DNA of 40,460 nt from Desulfobacterales bacterium (GCA_022361395.1 JAKSAX010000366.1:1-40460), one strand, 5' to 3'; positions 7,853-17,177 are shown, numbered from the stretch's first letter. Made by a program: numbers and translations. Notes: a model not told the origin generated them from the sequence alone.

Positions 7853-8560
7853 ATGCTGTTAGAAGTTAAAAATCTGAATGCCGGATACGGGTATCTGCAG
7901 ATACTGCGGGATGTCTCTTTGAATATCGATAAAGGGGAATATGTCTGCATCGTAGGGCCCAACGGCGCCGGAAAAAGCACCACAATGAAAACCATAGCCG
8001 GGCTGCTGTCCCCGATGGGGGGGACGGTGATGTTCAACGGCGAAGATATTACGGGATTACCGGCTTCGGTGATCGCAAAAAAAGGTATTGCCTTTGTATC
8101 CGAAGAGATGAACCTGTTCGTGAATATGTCGGTTCAGGAGAACCTCTACATGGGGGCCTATACCATTAAAGAAAAGAAAGTCCAGAACGAGCGTCTGGAG
8201 TTTGTATATGATCTGTTTCCCCGTCTGGCTGAACGTAAAAAACAGCTGGCCGGCACCATGTCCGGCGGCGAGCGCAAGATGCTGGCCATCGGCCGGGGCA
8301 TGATGTCCGACCCCTCCCTGATGCTGGTGGATGAACCTTCATTCGGCCTGGCGCCGCAGCTCACCAACAATGTGTTCCAATCCCTTGACGTTCTCATTGA
8401 GAACGGGGTGACCATATTGCTGGTGGAGCAGAACGTGACCAAAACCCTGTCTGTGACAGGACGCGGTTATGTCCTGGAAAACGGCAAGATCGGGCTTGAA
8501 GGAAAAAGCGATGATCTGGCTGATGACAGCTACGTCAGGAAGGTATTTCTAGGTGTTTAA
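7853..8560 (+). CDS. livF: LIV-type ABC transporter ATPase, LivF-like
   Basis: The 235-residue protein has Walker A GPNGAGKS (35-42), a canonical signature MSGGERKMLAIGRGMM, Walker B LMLVDEPSFGLAP and the H-loop region replaced by VEQN (LLVEQNVTKTL), which is usual for LivF. It is complete and of family length. It begins 23 bp after the livG-like stop and is followed 23 bp later by the first permease, so the transporter genes form one unit. It would form the ATPase heterodimer with the LivG-like protein whose signature motif is degenerate. Confidence 0.92.
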   Translation: MLLEVKNLNAGYGYLQILRDVSLNIDKGEYVCIVGPNGAGKSTTMKTIAGLLSPMGGTVMFNGEDITGLPASVIAKKGIAFVSEEMNLFVNMSVQENLYMGAYTIKEKKVQNERLEFVYDLFPRLAERKKQLAGTMSGGERKMLAIGRGMMSDPSLMLVDEPSFGLAPQLTNNVFQSLDVLIENGVTILLVEQNVTKTLSVTGRGYVLENGKIGLEGKSDDLADDSYVRKVFLGV

Positions 8561-8583
8561 TCAGATAAGGGAGAAATAGATTC

Positions 8584-9612
8584 ATGTCAAAGACTTATAT
8601 ATCAAGTACAATCGGGTGGCTGAGATCGGCTGCCGGCATGTCCATAGCAATCACCATTGCCGTGGCTGTGTTCGCAACCATCAACTCAGGCCCGTATCTA
8701 CTGGTGAACACCGTTGTCACCGGCGGCATGCTTGCCCTTGTTGCCACAGGGCTCACCCTGATGCTCGGGGTGCTGAACATTGCCATGTTCGCCCATGGCG
8801 AGTATTTTATGGTGGGATCTCTTACCGCCTATTACGTGTTTTCACCTATCAGCGAATATATCAGTGAGAATCCCGAGTCCTGGCTTGTGAACTTCGGTCC
8901 CCTGGTGGCTATTCTGGTTGCCATGGTTACGGGTGCCCTTGCCGGCATCATATCGGAAAAGCTGGTGTTCGGGCCCCTGCGCCGCCGTTCCACGGACAAC
9001 TGGGTAATGAATTCATTCCTGCTCACCGTAGGGCTGAGTGTGCTTCTGGTAAACCTTCATCAATTGATTTTCGGTGCTGATTTTAAGGGTATTGTCGGGT
9101 ATTGGAGCGGTATGCCCGTCTCCATAGCAGATGTGTTTATATCCAGGGACAGGGCCATGGCCTTTGTCATCTCTGCCGTGATCGTTGTGATTTTTTACCT
9201 GTTTATGACCTATACCCGTACCGGCATGGCTATCCGGGCCGTGTCCCAGGATATCACCGGTGCGGAGATCGTGGGTATTGATATTGAAAAAATCGTCCTG
9301 TTAACCATTTCCCTTGCATGTGCCCTGGCCGCTGTGGCCGGCGGCAGCCTGCTGTTCATGTACCCCTCCTATCCCACTGTGGGTCTGGAACCCCTGTACA
9401 TGGCCTGGTTTGTCGTGATCCTCTCGGGTCTGGGTAATATTTTAGGGGCAGTTGCCGGCGCCTTTATGGTGGCCCTGCTTAAGGTTATTACGGTTGAGTA
9501 CGTCGGGGCCGGGTGGGATTTTGTGGTCCCTTCGGCATTGATCATGCTCATCCTGATCTTCAAACCCAGCGGCATCTTCGGATCTGACGTCCGCGGTGTA
9601 CTGGATCAATAG
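8584..9612 (+). CDS. livH: LIV-type ABC transporter permease, LivH-like
   Basis: The 342-residue protein is an integral membrane protein with about eight to nine hydrophobic segments. It shows the LivH landmarks: GGMLALVATGLTLMLGVLNIAMFAHGE near the start, TRTGMAIRAVSQD in the cytoplasmic loop that meets the ATPase, and GLGNILGAVAGAF near the end. Family length is usual. AGGGAG lies upstream of ATG 8584. The stop at 9612 runs directly into the ribosome site of the next permease gene. The substrate is inferred from context to be a methylated amine or amino acid. Confidence 0.92.
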   Translation: MSKTYISSTIGWLRSAAGMSIAITIAVAVFATINSGPYLLVNTVVTGGMLALVATGLTLMLGVLNIAMFAHGEYFMVGSLTAYYVFSPISEYISENPESWLVNFGPLVAILVAMVTGALAGIISEKLVFGPLRRRSTDNWVMNSFLLTVGLSVLLVNLHQLIFGADFKGIVGYWSGMPVSIADVFISRDRAMAFVISAVIVVIFYLFMTYTRTGMAIRAVSQDITGAEIVGIDIEKIVLLTISLACALAAVAGGSLLFMYPSYPTVGLEPLYMAWFVVILSGLGNILGAVAGAFMVALLKVITVEYVGAGWDFVVPSALIMLILIFKPSGIFGSDVRGVLDQ

Positions 9613-9628
9613 AGGAGGCCTTTTGACT

Positions 9629-10717
9629 ATGGGAACAACTCTTGAAGATGCTTTACCCGGACAAGACAATGGGAAAATAGGAGATAGAATGGAAACAACC
9701 AATGACAATCCAACGATGAATCCTTTTGACAAGGCGCTGGATAAGCTGTGCATGACACCGGCAGGACTTGTGGGCCTGCTGCTGTTGCTGCTGCTGCCCT
9801 TTATCCCGCCGTTTAATCAGGAATATATGCTCAGATGGCTGATTTACTGCGGATTCATCGCAGCCATGAGCGTGGGGTTTGACTTTACGGCAGGGTATAT
9901 AAATATCGTTAACTTCGGATTTGCAGCAGTCTCCGGTTTCGGGGGATACACCTCCGCCCTCCTGGTGGTCAACCTGGGGTTTTCCCCGTGGATCAGCATG
10001 GTTGCCGGCGGTGTCACTGCCGCATTACTCGGGCTGATCATCGGTATGATTTCCCTGCGGCTGCGGGGGATATTTGCAGCCTGCCTCTCCTGGTTTTTCG
10101 GCCTGGCCGTCATGGGCCTTGCCATTAAACTTGTCTGGCTGACCCGTGGTCCTTTAGGTCTGCGGACCCCGAGACTGTTTGAAACAGACTCCAATGCCCC
10201 CTTCTACTTTGTAATCATTATTTTATTGTTTTTAATATACCTTGCCTGCAAATGGGTGGTCCGGTCCAAGATGGGACTGGCCTTCCAGGCCATCGGTCAG
10301 AACATGGATGCGGCAAGAACCTCAGGTATTAATCCGGTATTTTACAGGGTGTTCAACTTCACCATGTCCTGTGCCATTGCCGGTGTATTGGGCGGTTTCT
10401 ACGCCCATTTTTATGGAATTTTAACCCCTGATGTCATGCATACGGGTAAAACGGTGGAAGTCCTTGCCGTGGCCTATATCGGTGGCAGAGGAAGCCTCTG
10501 GGGCGGTGCGGTTGTGGCCTTTCCATTTATTTTCCTGATGGAGATCGTGAGATCCACCCTGTCCCATCTTCCGGGGTTAAACCTGGTTATCTATGCCCTG
10601 GTGCTCATCCTGGTGATGATTTACTATCCGGGCGGGTTTTCATATTTCTATGATACCCACATCCGGCAGACAAAGAACAAGGCGCTTAGATATTTTTTAA
10701 ACGGTAGAGAAACGTAA
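9629..10717 (+). CDS. livM: LIV-type ABC transporter permease, LivM-like
   Basis: The 362-residue membrane protein carries LivM features: AMSVGFDFTAGYINIVNFGFAAVSG, SLRLRGIFAACLSWFFG, FQAIGQNMDAARTSGINP and AYIGGRGSLWGGAVVAF. The start is uncertain. ATG 9629 has AGGAGG ten bases upstream, but ATG 9689 also has AGGAG five bases upstream and would give a more usual N-terminus; the extra 20 residues (GTTLEDALPGQDN) are polar. A longer frame opening at 9596 overlaps the LivH gene and is rejected. It completes the five-part transporter and is followed 30 bp later by the dehydrogenase gene, linking import to oxidation. Confidence 0.9.
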   Translation: MGTTLEDALPGQDNGKIGDRMETTNDNPTMNPFDKALDKLCMTPAGLVGLLLLLLLPFIPPFNQEYMLRWLIYCGFIAAMSVGFDFTAGYINIVNFGFAAVSGFGGYTSALLVVNLGFSPWISMVAGGVTAALLGLIIGMISLRLRGIFAACLSWFFGLAVMGLAIKLVWLTRGPLGLRTPRLFETDSNAPFYFVIIILLFLIYLACKWVVRSKMGLAFQAIGQNMDAARTSGINPVFYRVFNFTMSCAIAGVLGGFYAHFYGILTPDVMHTGKTVEVLAVAYIGGRGSLWGGAVVAFPFIFLMEIVRSTLSHLPGLNLVIYALVLILVMIYYPGGFSYFYDTHIRQTKNKALRYFLNGRET

Positions 10718-10747
10718 TATCAATAATGAAGAAGGAGAGGTAAACTT

Positions 10748-13168
10748 ATGAAAACCAATGCAAGAGCGGTTGTTATCGGTGGCGGTGCCATCGGCGTCAG
10801 TGTGGCCTATCATCTGGCAAAATACGGATGGAACGATGATGTTGTTCTTCTGGAAAAACATGAACTGACCTCAGGTTCCACCTGGATGGCAGCCGGTAAC
10901 GTGTCCTTTTTTCACTCAAATTACTACGGCACCCAGGTCAACATGAAGAGTATCGAGATCTTCAAAGAGCTGGAAAAAGAGACCGGTCAGAACGTAGGCT
11001 GGCATACCACAGGTTCCATCCGTACCGCCGATAACCCCGGCCGTATGGATGAGTTGGGATATGCCTATTCCATGAACCGCTGTCTTGGATTGGATGTTTC
11101 CTGGGTAACCCCTGAGGAAATCGGTAAAATGCACCCCTTTATCCAGACCGATGGCCTGCTCGGCGGTCTGTACTGGCCCGACGACGGTGACGTGGATCCC
11201 AACTCCGTCACCCAGGCCATGGCCAAGGGTGCCAGAAACCACGGTGTTGAAATCAACCTGCACACCCTGGTTCAGGGCATTGAACAGAAAGAGAACGGCG
11301 AGTGGCTGGTTAAAACCGACAAGGGTGACATCACCTGTGAGCATGTGGTCAATGCCGCAGGTCTCTGGGCCCCTGAAGTAGCTAAAATGGTCGGTCTTGA
11401 AATTCCTTCCATCTCCATTGCCCATACCCACATCCTTTATGAAAAGATCCAGGCCATTGATGAAGCTGACGGATACCTGCCCCTGATGCGCGATCCTGAT
11501 AAATCCATCTATCTGCGCCAGGAAATGGATTCCCTGATCCTGGGTATGTACGAAGCCAACGGCCAGCAGTGGAAACGCCGCGGGGTACCCTGGGACTATG
11601 CCCAGGAAGAGATCAACCCGGACCTGGACAACATTGCCGATTGCATCGAAGCCGGTATGGACAGGTTCCCCATCCTCGGCGAAACAGGCTTCAAACATGT
11701 AACCGCCGGTCCCATCACCTATACGCCCAATGGTGATCCCCTGGTCGGTCCTGCCGCCCCCCTGAAGAACTTCTACCATGCCTGCGGTTATTCCTTCGGT
11801 ATTACCCAGGCCGGCGGTATCGGTCATTATCTTGCCGGATGGATCATGAACGGCGAGCCTGAAATCGATCTGTGGCCGATGGATTCCAGACGTTACGGCT
11901 CCTTTGCCAACTGGGCATACAATACCGAAAAGATCGCCGATACCTATCCCCGGCTCTACTCTCTTATCACCCCCAATGAATTCAGGGATGCGGCCCGTCC
12001 CAACCGGACCAGCCCCATCTATGAATACCAGAAACAGGCCAATGCCGTATTTGGCGATTACTACGGCTGGGAATGCCCCAACTACTTCCCGCCAGAGGGT
12101 GAAGACGGATACGAAGATCCTTCATGGCGCCGCAACAACGCCTTCAAACATGTGGATGCCGAGTGTAAGCATGCCATGGAAAAGGTGGGTGTCATCGACC
12201 TTACCCGTTTTGCCAAAACCATGGTTACCGGCCCCGGCGCAAAAGCCTGGTTGAACAAGATGACCTGCCAGAAGGTGCCTGAGGTTGACGGACGTATTGC
12301 CCTGAGCCCCATGCTGGACCACAACGGTAACTTTAAATCCGATATGACCATCACCAGGATTGACGACAACGCGTTCTTCTGCGTCACTGCATCCGTGGGT
12401 AAAAAGCACGATCAGCACTGGATGCTGGAGAATCTGCCCGAAGACGGTTCCGTTACCATGGAAGACGTGACCTACAAACAGGGCTGCCTGGTTCTCATCG
12501 GTCCGGATTCAAGAAAGGTCCTTGAAAAGATAGCCTATGACGACGTATCCAACGACGCCTTCAAGTTCGGTACCTCCCAGGAGATCTACGTGGGCCGCAC
12601 CAAGTGCCGGGTCAACCGCATGAACTATGTGGGTGAACTGGGGTATGAAATTTTCCATGACATCCAGCACCAGATCGGCCTGTACCAGGCACTGATGACT
12701 GCCGGAGAAGAATTCGACATCAAACTGATCGGTATGCACGCCATGGATTCCATGCGTCTGGAAAAAGGGTATCTGGCCTGGAAATCCGAGATGAACGTTC
12801 ATCACACCCCCCTTGAAACCAACGTGGCCTGGACAGTGAAACTGGACAAGGACTTCATTGGTAAGGCAGGTGTTGAAAAACAGAAAGCCGAAGGCGTTCC
12901 CAGAAAACTGGTCTGCCTGGTAGTTGACGCGGATGATGCCGATGCCTGGGGCTATAACCCCATTTTTGCAGGCGAGGAAATCGTGGGCATGACCTCCTCC
13001 GGCGGTTACGGCCACAGAACCCAGAAGAGTATTGCACTCGGCTATGTGCCGCCTGAGCACGCCGCAGCCGGTACCAAGCTCGAAGTGGAAATTTTAGGTA
13101 TCAAACGGTCTGCCGAAGTGGCGACCATGCCGATTTATGATCCTAAAAATGAAAAAATGAAAAGCTAA
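10748..13168 (+). CDS. Dimethylglycine/sarcosine dehydrogenase-like flavoprotein with GcvT domain
   Basis: The 806-residue protein aligns by eye along its length with mammalian dimethylglycine dehydrogenase: an N-terminal FAD domain (VVIGGGAIGVSVAYHL, residues 8-23), an FAO-type middle segment, and a C-terminal GcvT-like folate domain from about 430 to the end (MNYVGELGYEIF; SMRLEKGYLAWKSEM; GKAGVEKQK). Such enzymes oxidise the N-methyl group and hand formaldehyde to tetrahydrofolate as methylene-THF, passing electrons to Etf. In the mitochondrial enzymes FAD is bound covalently by a His in GSTWHAAG; here the motif is GSTWMAAG with Met47, so FAD is probably bound non-covalently. The next genes are etfB and etfA, the expected electron acceptor. 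Substrate (dimethylglycine, sarcosine or another N-methyl compound) cannot be fixed from sequence. GGAGAGG precedes ATG 10748. Confidence 0.88.
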   Translation: MKTNARAVVIGGGAIGVSVAYHLAKYGWNDDVVLLEKHELTSGSTWMAAGNVSFFHSNYYGTQVNMKSIEIFKELEKETGQNVGWHTTGSIRTADNPGRMDELGYAYSMNRCLGLDVSWVTPEEIGKMHPFIQTDGLLGGLYWPDDGDVDPNSVTQAMAKGARNHGVEINLHTLVQGIEQKENGEWLVKTDKGDITCEHVVNAAGLWAPEVAKMVGLEIPSISIAHTHILYEKIQAIDEADGYLPLMRDPDKSIYLRQEMDSLILGMYEANGQQWKRRGVPWDYAQEEINPDLDNIADCIEAGMDRFPILGETGFKHVTAGPITYTPNGDPLVGPAAPLKNFYHACGYSFGITQAGGIGHYLAGWIMNGEPEIDLWPMDSRRYGSFANWAYNTEKIADTYPRLYSLITPNEFRDAARPNRTSPIYEYQKQANAVFGDYYGWECPNYFPPEGEDGYEDPSWRRNNAFKHVDAECKHAMEKVGVIDLTRFAKTMVTGPGAKAWLNKMTCQKVPEVDGRIALSPMLDHNGNFKSDMTITRIDDNAFFCVTASVGKKHDQHWMLENLPEDGSVTMEDVTYKQGCLVLIGPDSRKVLEKIAYDDVSNDAFKFGTSQEIYVGRTKCRVNRMNYVGELGYEIFHDIQHQIGLYQALMTAGEEFDIKLIGMHAMDSMRLEKGYLAWKSEMNVHHTPLETNVAWTVKLDKDFIGKAGVEKQKAEGVPRKLVCLVVDADDADAWGYNPIFAGEEIVGMTSSGGYGHRTQKSIALGYVPPEHAAAGTKLEVEILGIKRSAEVATMPIYDPKNEKMKS

Positions 13169-13176
13169 GGATCGGC

Positions 13177-13220
13177 TTCAAAATGACTTGTACCTTTTTT
13201 TTAGATCAAGTTGTTTTGAA
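13177..13220. other. Imperfect inverted repeat after the dehydrogenase gene
   Basis: TTCAAAATGACTTG (13177-13190) and CAAGTTGTTTTGAA (13207-13220) pair except for two central positions, around a T-rich loop. With the hairpin at 13259-13290 it forms a double stem-loop region between the dehydrogenase and etf genes. The Ts lie in the loop and not after the stem, so it is not a standard terminator. Confidence 0.45.
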
Positions 13221-13258
13221 ACGATTCCTAAATTGAAACATATGTGATATCAGAATGT

Positions 13259-13290
13259 AGGGCAGAGATTGTTCGACAATTCTTTGCCCT
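13259..13290 (+). other. Strong hairpin in front of etfB
   Basis: The arms AGGGCAGAGA and TTCTTTGCCCT plus TTGT/ACAA give about 14 base pairs with one bulge and a 3-nt TCG loop. No T-run follows; the etfB ribosome site (AGAGGAAAG) comes about 20 nt later. It may mark an RNA processing or stabilising point that lets etfBA be expressed at a different level from the genes upstream. Confidence 0.6.
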
Positions 13291-13323
13291 GCACTGACAA
13301 TCATTAGTAGAAAGAGGAAAGAC

Positions 13324-14094
13324 ATGAAAATCTGTGTTTGTGTAAAACATGTTCCGGACACGGCAGCCACCATAAAGCTTGCCGGTGATAACGGATTTGA
13401 AGATTCGGAAATCAAATTTGTTGCCAACCCCTATGATGAGTACGGTGTTGAAGAGGCGGTGAGCCTGGTGGAAAAAGAGGGCGGTGAAGTGGTTATTGTC
13501 ACTGTGGGCAAGGCTGCTGCAGTTGCCACCATCCGCGGGGCCATGGCCATGGGCGCCCACCGGGCGATCCTGGTGAAAACCGAAGGCCAGTTCCTGGATT
13601 CCGCTCTCACGGCCAAGGCATTGAAAGCTGCCATGGAAAAAGACGGGATGCCGGATATGATTTTCACCGGTAAGGGATCTGTTGACACGGAAACCTTCCA
13701 GACCCAGTACCGGCTGGCAAAACTTGCCGGAGTTCCCGTGGTCAATGAAGTCAGCGGCCTGACAGTAGACGGCGGCAAAGCGGTTGCGGAAATCGAAGTG
13801 GGTGGCGGTGACAAGCAGGTGGTTGAGATGAGCCTTCCCTGCGTCATCGGTGCCACCAAAGGCCTGAACGAACCCAGATATCCCAAGTTCCCGGATATCA
13901 TGAAGGCCAAGAAAAAGAAAATTGATGAAGTAAGCCTCGGGGATCTGGGCGTTGACGAGTCAAGTGCCTCCGTATCCATTGAGACCCTTGAACTTGCCCC
14001 TGAAAGATCCGGTGCAAAAATGCTCGGCGGCTCTGTTGAAGAACAGGTTACCGAACTTGTCAGAATCCTGAAAGACGATGAAAAGGTAATATAA
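13324..14094 (+). CDS. etfB: Electron transfer flavoprotein beta subunit
   Basis: The 256-residue protein is a typical EtfB: CVCVKHVPDTAATIKL at the N-terminus, FVANPYDEYGVEEAVSL, GKGSVDTETFQTQYRLAKLAGVPVVNEV and a C-terminal segment reaching over the alpha subunit. Etf beta binds AMP (or, in bifurcating types, a second FAD). Nothing here clearly marks it as bifurcating, and no FixC/FixX-like genes are adjacent, so I favour the simple electron-carrier type serving the dehydrogenase upstream. It starts at ATG 13324 after AGAGGAAAG and is 12 bp ahead of etfA. Confidence 0.95.
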   Translation: MKICVCVKHVPDTAATIKLAGDNGFEDSEIKFVANPYDEYGVEEAVSLVEKEGGEVVIVTVGKAAAVATIRGAMAMGAHRAILVKTEGQFLDSALTAKALKAAMEKDGMPDMIFTGKGSVDTETFQTQYRLAKLAGVPVVNEVSGLTVDGGKAVAEIEVGGGDKQVVEMSLPCVIGATKGLNEPRYPKFPDIMKAKKKKIDEVSLGDLGVDESSASVSIETLELAPERSGAKMLGGSVEEQVTELVRILKDDEKVI

Positions 14095-14106
14095 AGGAGA
14101 ACAATC

Positions 14107-15042
14107 ATGGCCAAGACTGGCATTTTAATAGAAACTGAAAATGATGCGGTCAAGGACACCTCCTTAGGGGTAATGACAGCCGCTGCCGGCCAGGAGATTG
14201 TCGCCCTGGTACTGGATGCCGACCCGTCCGCCGTAAAGGAAAAACTTGCCGAATACGGTGCTGCCTCCGTGGTTGCTGTAAAAGCGGCATCAGGTGACCT
14301 GTCCGCTTCTCCGGACCTGGCTGCCGAGTGTCTGGCAGCCGCAGTGAAGGAATACGGCCTGACAGCACTCCTGGGAACCGCATCCGCAGTGGGCAAAGAC
14401 CTGTTTGGGCGTCTTGCCGCCACAATGGACCTGCCCTTGGTCTCTGACTGCGTGGCTGTGGATGTTGAGGCTAAAACAGCTAAAAAATCCCATTTTTCCG
14501 GCAAAACCTTTGCCACCCTTAAAGTGAACGCAGATGTGCTTCTGGCAACGGTCCGCCCCAATGCAATTGAGGCGGTGGCCGCACCTGCAGGCGGTGAGAT
14601 TGTCGAGTTTTCCGCAGATGTTGCCGATCCCGGCCTGGTGGTTATCAAGGAAGTCAAAAAGGGTGACAGCGATAAGGTGGATCTCACTGAAGCACCGGTT
14701 ATCGTTACCGGCGGCCGTGCCATAAAGGCTGCTGAAAACTACAAAATGCTTGAAGACTGTGCCGCCAAGATCGGTGCGGCCGTGGGTGCATCAAGGGCTG
14801 CTGTGGATGCGGGCTATGCCCCCCACTCCATGCAGGTGGGCCAGACAGGTAAGACCGTCTCTCCCAAGCTCTATATTGCATGCGGGGTTTCCGGTGCGGT
14901 TCAGCATTTTGCAGGTATGAAAACCTCAAAGGTAATCGTGGCCATCAATGAAGACAAAGATGCCCCGATCTTTGCCAAGTGCGACTACGGGATCGTGGGA
15001 GACATCTTTGACGTTGTTCCCGCTTTAACCGAAAAATTGTAA
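14107..15042 (+). CDS. etfA: Electron transfer flavoprotein alpha subunit
   Basis: The 311-residue protein has the EtfA C-terminal FAD domain with the family signature around GASRAAVDAGY, SMQVGQTGKTVSPKLYIACG, VSGAVQHFAGM and VAINEDKDAPIFAKCDYGIVGD. The N-terminal half (about 1-185) is the variable alpha/beta domain. It follows etfB by 12 bp with AAGGAG before ATG 14107. The EtfAB dimer would take electrons from the dimethylglycine/sarcosine dehydrogenase-like enzyme, and perhaps from the FAD oxidoreductase at 1030, and pass them to the membrane Fe-S protein encoded next. Confidence 0.95.
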   Translation: MAKTGILIETENDAVKDTSLGVMTAAAGQEIVALVLDADPSAVKEKLAEYGAASVVAVKAASGDLSASPDLAAECLAAAVKEYGLTALLGTASAVGKDLFGRLAATMDLPLVSDCVAVDVEAKTAKKSHFSGKTFATLKVNADVLLATVRPNAIEAVAAPAGGEIVEFSADVADPGLVVIKEVKKGDSDKVDLTEAPVIVTGGRAIKAAENYKMLEDCAAKIGAAVGASRAAVDAGYAPHSMQVGQTGKTVSPKLYIACGVSGAVQHFAGMKTSKVIVAINEDKDAPIFAKCDYGIVGDIFDVVPALTEKL

Positions 15043-15046
15043 CAGG

Positions 15047-15077
15047 ACCGGGTTCCGCCCCAGGAGCGGTCCCCGGT
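15047..15077 (+). other. GC-rich hairpin after etfA
   Basis: ACCGGG..CCGC pairs with GCGG..CCCGGT (two unpaired positions inside) around a 7-nt loop, directly after the etfA stop. No T-run follows. Confidence 0.55.
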
Positions 15078-15094
15078 AATTATAAACGGATTGT

Positions 15095-15123
15095 GCCCTG
15101 TGGATAGTACCCATCCGCAGGGC
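15095..15123 (+). other. Hairpin before the membrane Fe-S oxidoreductase gene
   Basis: GCCCTGTGGAT pairs with ATCCGCAGGGC over 11 positions with one G-T wobble and a 7-nt loop. It is the second of two stem-loops in the 107-bp gap and ends about 26 nt before ATG 15150. No T-run follows, so read-through into the next gene is expected. Confidence 0.6.
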
Positions 15124-15149
15124 ATGCCCCGGGAGAATATGTGAAGTAA

Positions 15150-17177
15150 ATGGAAAAGTATCTTATATTTAAATCTGTGCTTATGTTGATTGCGCTTGGC
15201 GGCGCATTCGGTTATTTTTTCATGAAAGTTGCCAGGCTTTATAACATCATGATGGCCGTGGACGGCGAAGGCCCTACAGCTAAGGAAGTGATCGGGGACG
15301 GCATGGGCGACAGGATAAAGGTTCTGTTCACCGATGTCCTGGGCCAGGCCAATGTCAGACGCAAGCTTGCGCCCGGTATCGCCCATACCCTGATCTTTTT
15401 CGGGTTCCTCGCCATCCAGCCGCACTCCCTTGAACTGATGTTCCGGGGTGTGATTCCCTCCTTGCATGTTGGCCATATTCTCCCGGGGCTTTACACCGCT
15501 TATCTGTTTATTGCGGATATCCTGGGATTTTTTGTCCTGGTGGGTTTTGCCTACGCCCTCTACCGCCGCCTGGTCATGAAACCCGAATATCTCACCATGG
15601 GACGGGATGCCAATCTGATTATCATGTTTACCTCCGTGATTGTGCTTTCCTTCCATTTTATTAATGCCTTTATCATGGTTATGCCTGCTGAGGACGGTTT
15701 TTCCTATGCAAATGCCTTCCCCGTTTCCGGGATCTTTGCCTCTGTATTCGGCATAACCTCATTGTCCCCGGCCCAGCTGGCAGTGGGATATGAGATTTTT
15801 TACTATATCCATATCGGTACCATTTTAGGATTTTTGATTTATATCCCAAGCTCCAAGCATCTTCATTTGCTGGCAGCCGTTCCCAATGTTTTTTTCAAGC
15901 GTCTTGAGACGGAGAAAGCCATTATCAAAACCGATATTGAAGATGAAGAGGCGGAAACTTTCGGTCTGGGCAAATGTTCCGAATTCAACTGGCACAATGT
16001 ACTCAACCTCTATGCCTGCACCGAGTGCGGCCGCTGCGAAGAACTCTGTCCGGCTTCCGGCACGGGCAAACCCCTGTCCCCGAAAAAGATCATCCATGAT
16101 TTCAAGGTGGATCTCCTGGACCAGGCTGACCTGCTTCTGCCGGATAAAGAGGGTAATGATAAAAAAGATGAGATTGAAGCCCTGATGCGTGAAGGGTCTG
16201 AAGTGACCGACGATGTGCTCTGGTCCTGTACCACCTGCCGGTCCTGTGAAAACATCTGTCCGGTGAGCAACGAGCATCTGGACTTTGTCTTTGAGATGAG
16301 AAAACACCAGGTGCTCATGGAGGCCAACTTCCCCCAGGAGATGCAGGAAACTTTCAATAATATGGAAAACCAGGCCAACCCCTGGGGATTTTCCGCAGAT
16401 ACCCGGGCGGACTGGGCAAAAGATCTGGATGTTCCCCTGATGATGGACAAGCCGGATACAAAGGTACTTTATTTTGTGGGCTGTGCCGGATCCTTTGACG
16501 ACCGCGGCAAGAAGATCAGCCAGGCCACGGCCCGCGTCCTGAAAAAAGCCGGCGTGGATTTCGGCATTCTGGGGCCTGAAGAGGCCTGTAACGGTGATAT
16601 GGCAAGACGGGCCGGCAACGAGTACCTGGGCCAGATGATGATCATGCAGAATGTGGAAACCATCAACCAGTATAAGCCCGAGATCATCCTCACCGGCTGC
16701 CCCCATTGCTACAACACCCTGAAAAACGAATATCCCGAGTTTGGCGCGGACTACAAGGTGGTCCACTATGCCGACTACTTCAATACCCTGATCAAAGAGG
16801 GCAAGCTGAAAGTAAACGCCAAAGACTTCGGCAAACTGACCTTCCATGACTCCTGCTATCTTGGCCGGTGGAACGATATGTATGACTCGCCCCGGCAGTT
16901 GCTCAAAGCCGCCAATACCGGCGGCCTGGTAGAGATGGACAGGAATATGGAAAAGGGCATGTGCTGCGGTGCCGGCGGTGCCAGGATGTTTATGGAAGAG
17001 ACCATCGGCGAGCGGATCAACAATGTCAGGGCGCAACAGGCAGTTGATACCGGTGCCGAGACCGTGGCTGCCTCCTGTCCTTTCTGTGCCACCATGCTCA
17101 ACGACGGGATCATGGAGACAGAGAAAAAAGTACCGGTCAAGGATATTGCCGAAATTATTGACGAGGCAACCGAATAA
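15150..17177 (+). CDS. Membrane Fe-S/CCG oxidoreductase, Etf:(mena)quinone oxidoreductase type
   Basis: The 675-residue protein has an N-terminal membrane domain (about 1-245, five to six helices, resembling the NarI/DsrM cytochrome b fold) with possible heme-ligand histidines (GIAHTLIFF, LSFHFINAF, YIHIGT). Then come two ferredoxin-type clusters (CTECGRCEELCP about 290 and CTTCRSCENICP about 360) and two CCG (HdrD/GlpC-like) domains. The first CCG domain has EACNGDMARR in place of CCG, as is common in this group; the second is canonical (GMCCGAGG). Proteins of this layout next to etfBA are known in syntrophs and sulfate reducers as Etf:menaquinone oxidoreductases, taking electrons from EtfAB to the quinone pool. 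Position right after etfA supports that. A stop codon sits directly before ATG 15150, which fixes the N-terminus. Confidence 0.88.
   Translation: MEKYLIFKSVLMLIALGGAFGYFFMKVARLYNIMMAVDGEGPTAKEVIGDGMGDRIKVLFTDVLGQANVRRKLAPGIAHTLIFFGFLAIQPHSLELMFRGVIPSLHVGHILPGLYTAYLFIADILGFFVLVGFAYALYRRLVMKPEYLTMGRDANLIIMFTSVIVLSFHFINAFIMVMPAEDGFSYANAFPVSGIFASVFGITSLSPAQLAVGYEIFYYIHIGTILGFLIYIPSSKHLHLLAAVPNVFFKRLETEKAIIKTDIEDEEAETFGLGKCSEFNWHNVLNLYACTECGRCEELCPASGTGKPLSPKKIIHDFKVDLLDQADLLLPDKEGNDKKDEIEALMREGSEVTDDVLWSCTTCRSCENICPVSNEHLDFVFEMRKHQVLMEANFPQEMQETFNNMENQANPWGFSADTRADWAKDLDVPLMMDKPDTKVLYFVGCAGSFDDRGKKISQATARVLKKAGVDFGILGPEEACNGDMARRAGNEYLGQMMIMQNVETINQYKPEIILTGCPHCYNTLKNEYPEFGADYKVVHYADYFNTLIKEGKLKVNAKDFGKLTFHDSCYLGRWNDMYDSPRQLLKAANTGGLVEMDRNMEKGMCCGAGGARMFMEETIGERINNVRAQQAVDTGAETVAASCPFCATMLNDGIMETEKKVPVKDIAEIIDEATE

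Noticed and set aside
13431..14723. A 430-codon open frame on the minus strand across etfB and etfA
   Set aside because: It lies wholly antisense to two unmistakable Etf genes, is rich in Ser/Thr/Ala/Pro as mirrored codons give, and matches no family.
15825..17036. A 403-codon minus-strand frame across the Fe-S oxidoreductase gene
   Set aside because: The plus strand encodes conserved cysteine clusters and CCG motifs here; the antisense frame is a codon-bias shadow with no ribosome site.
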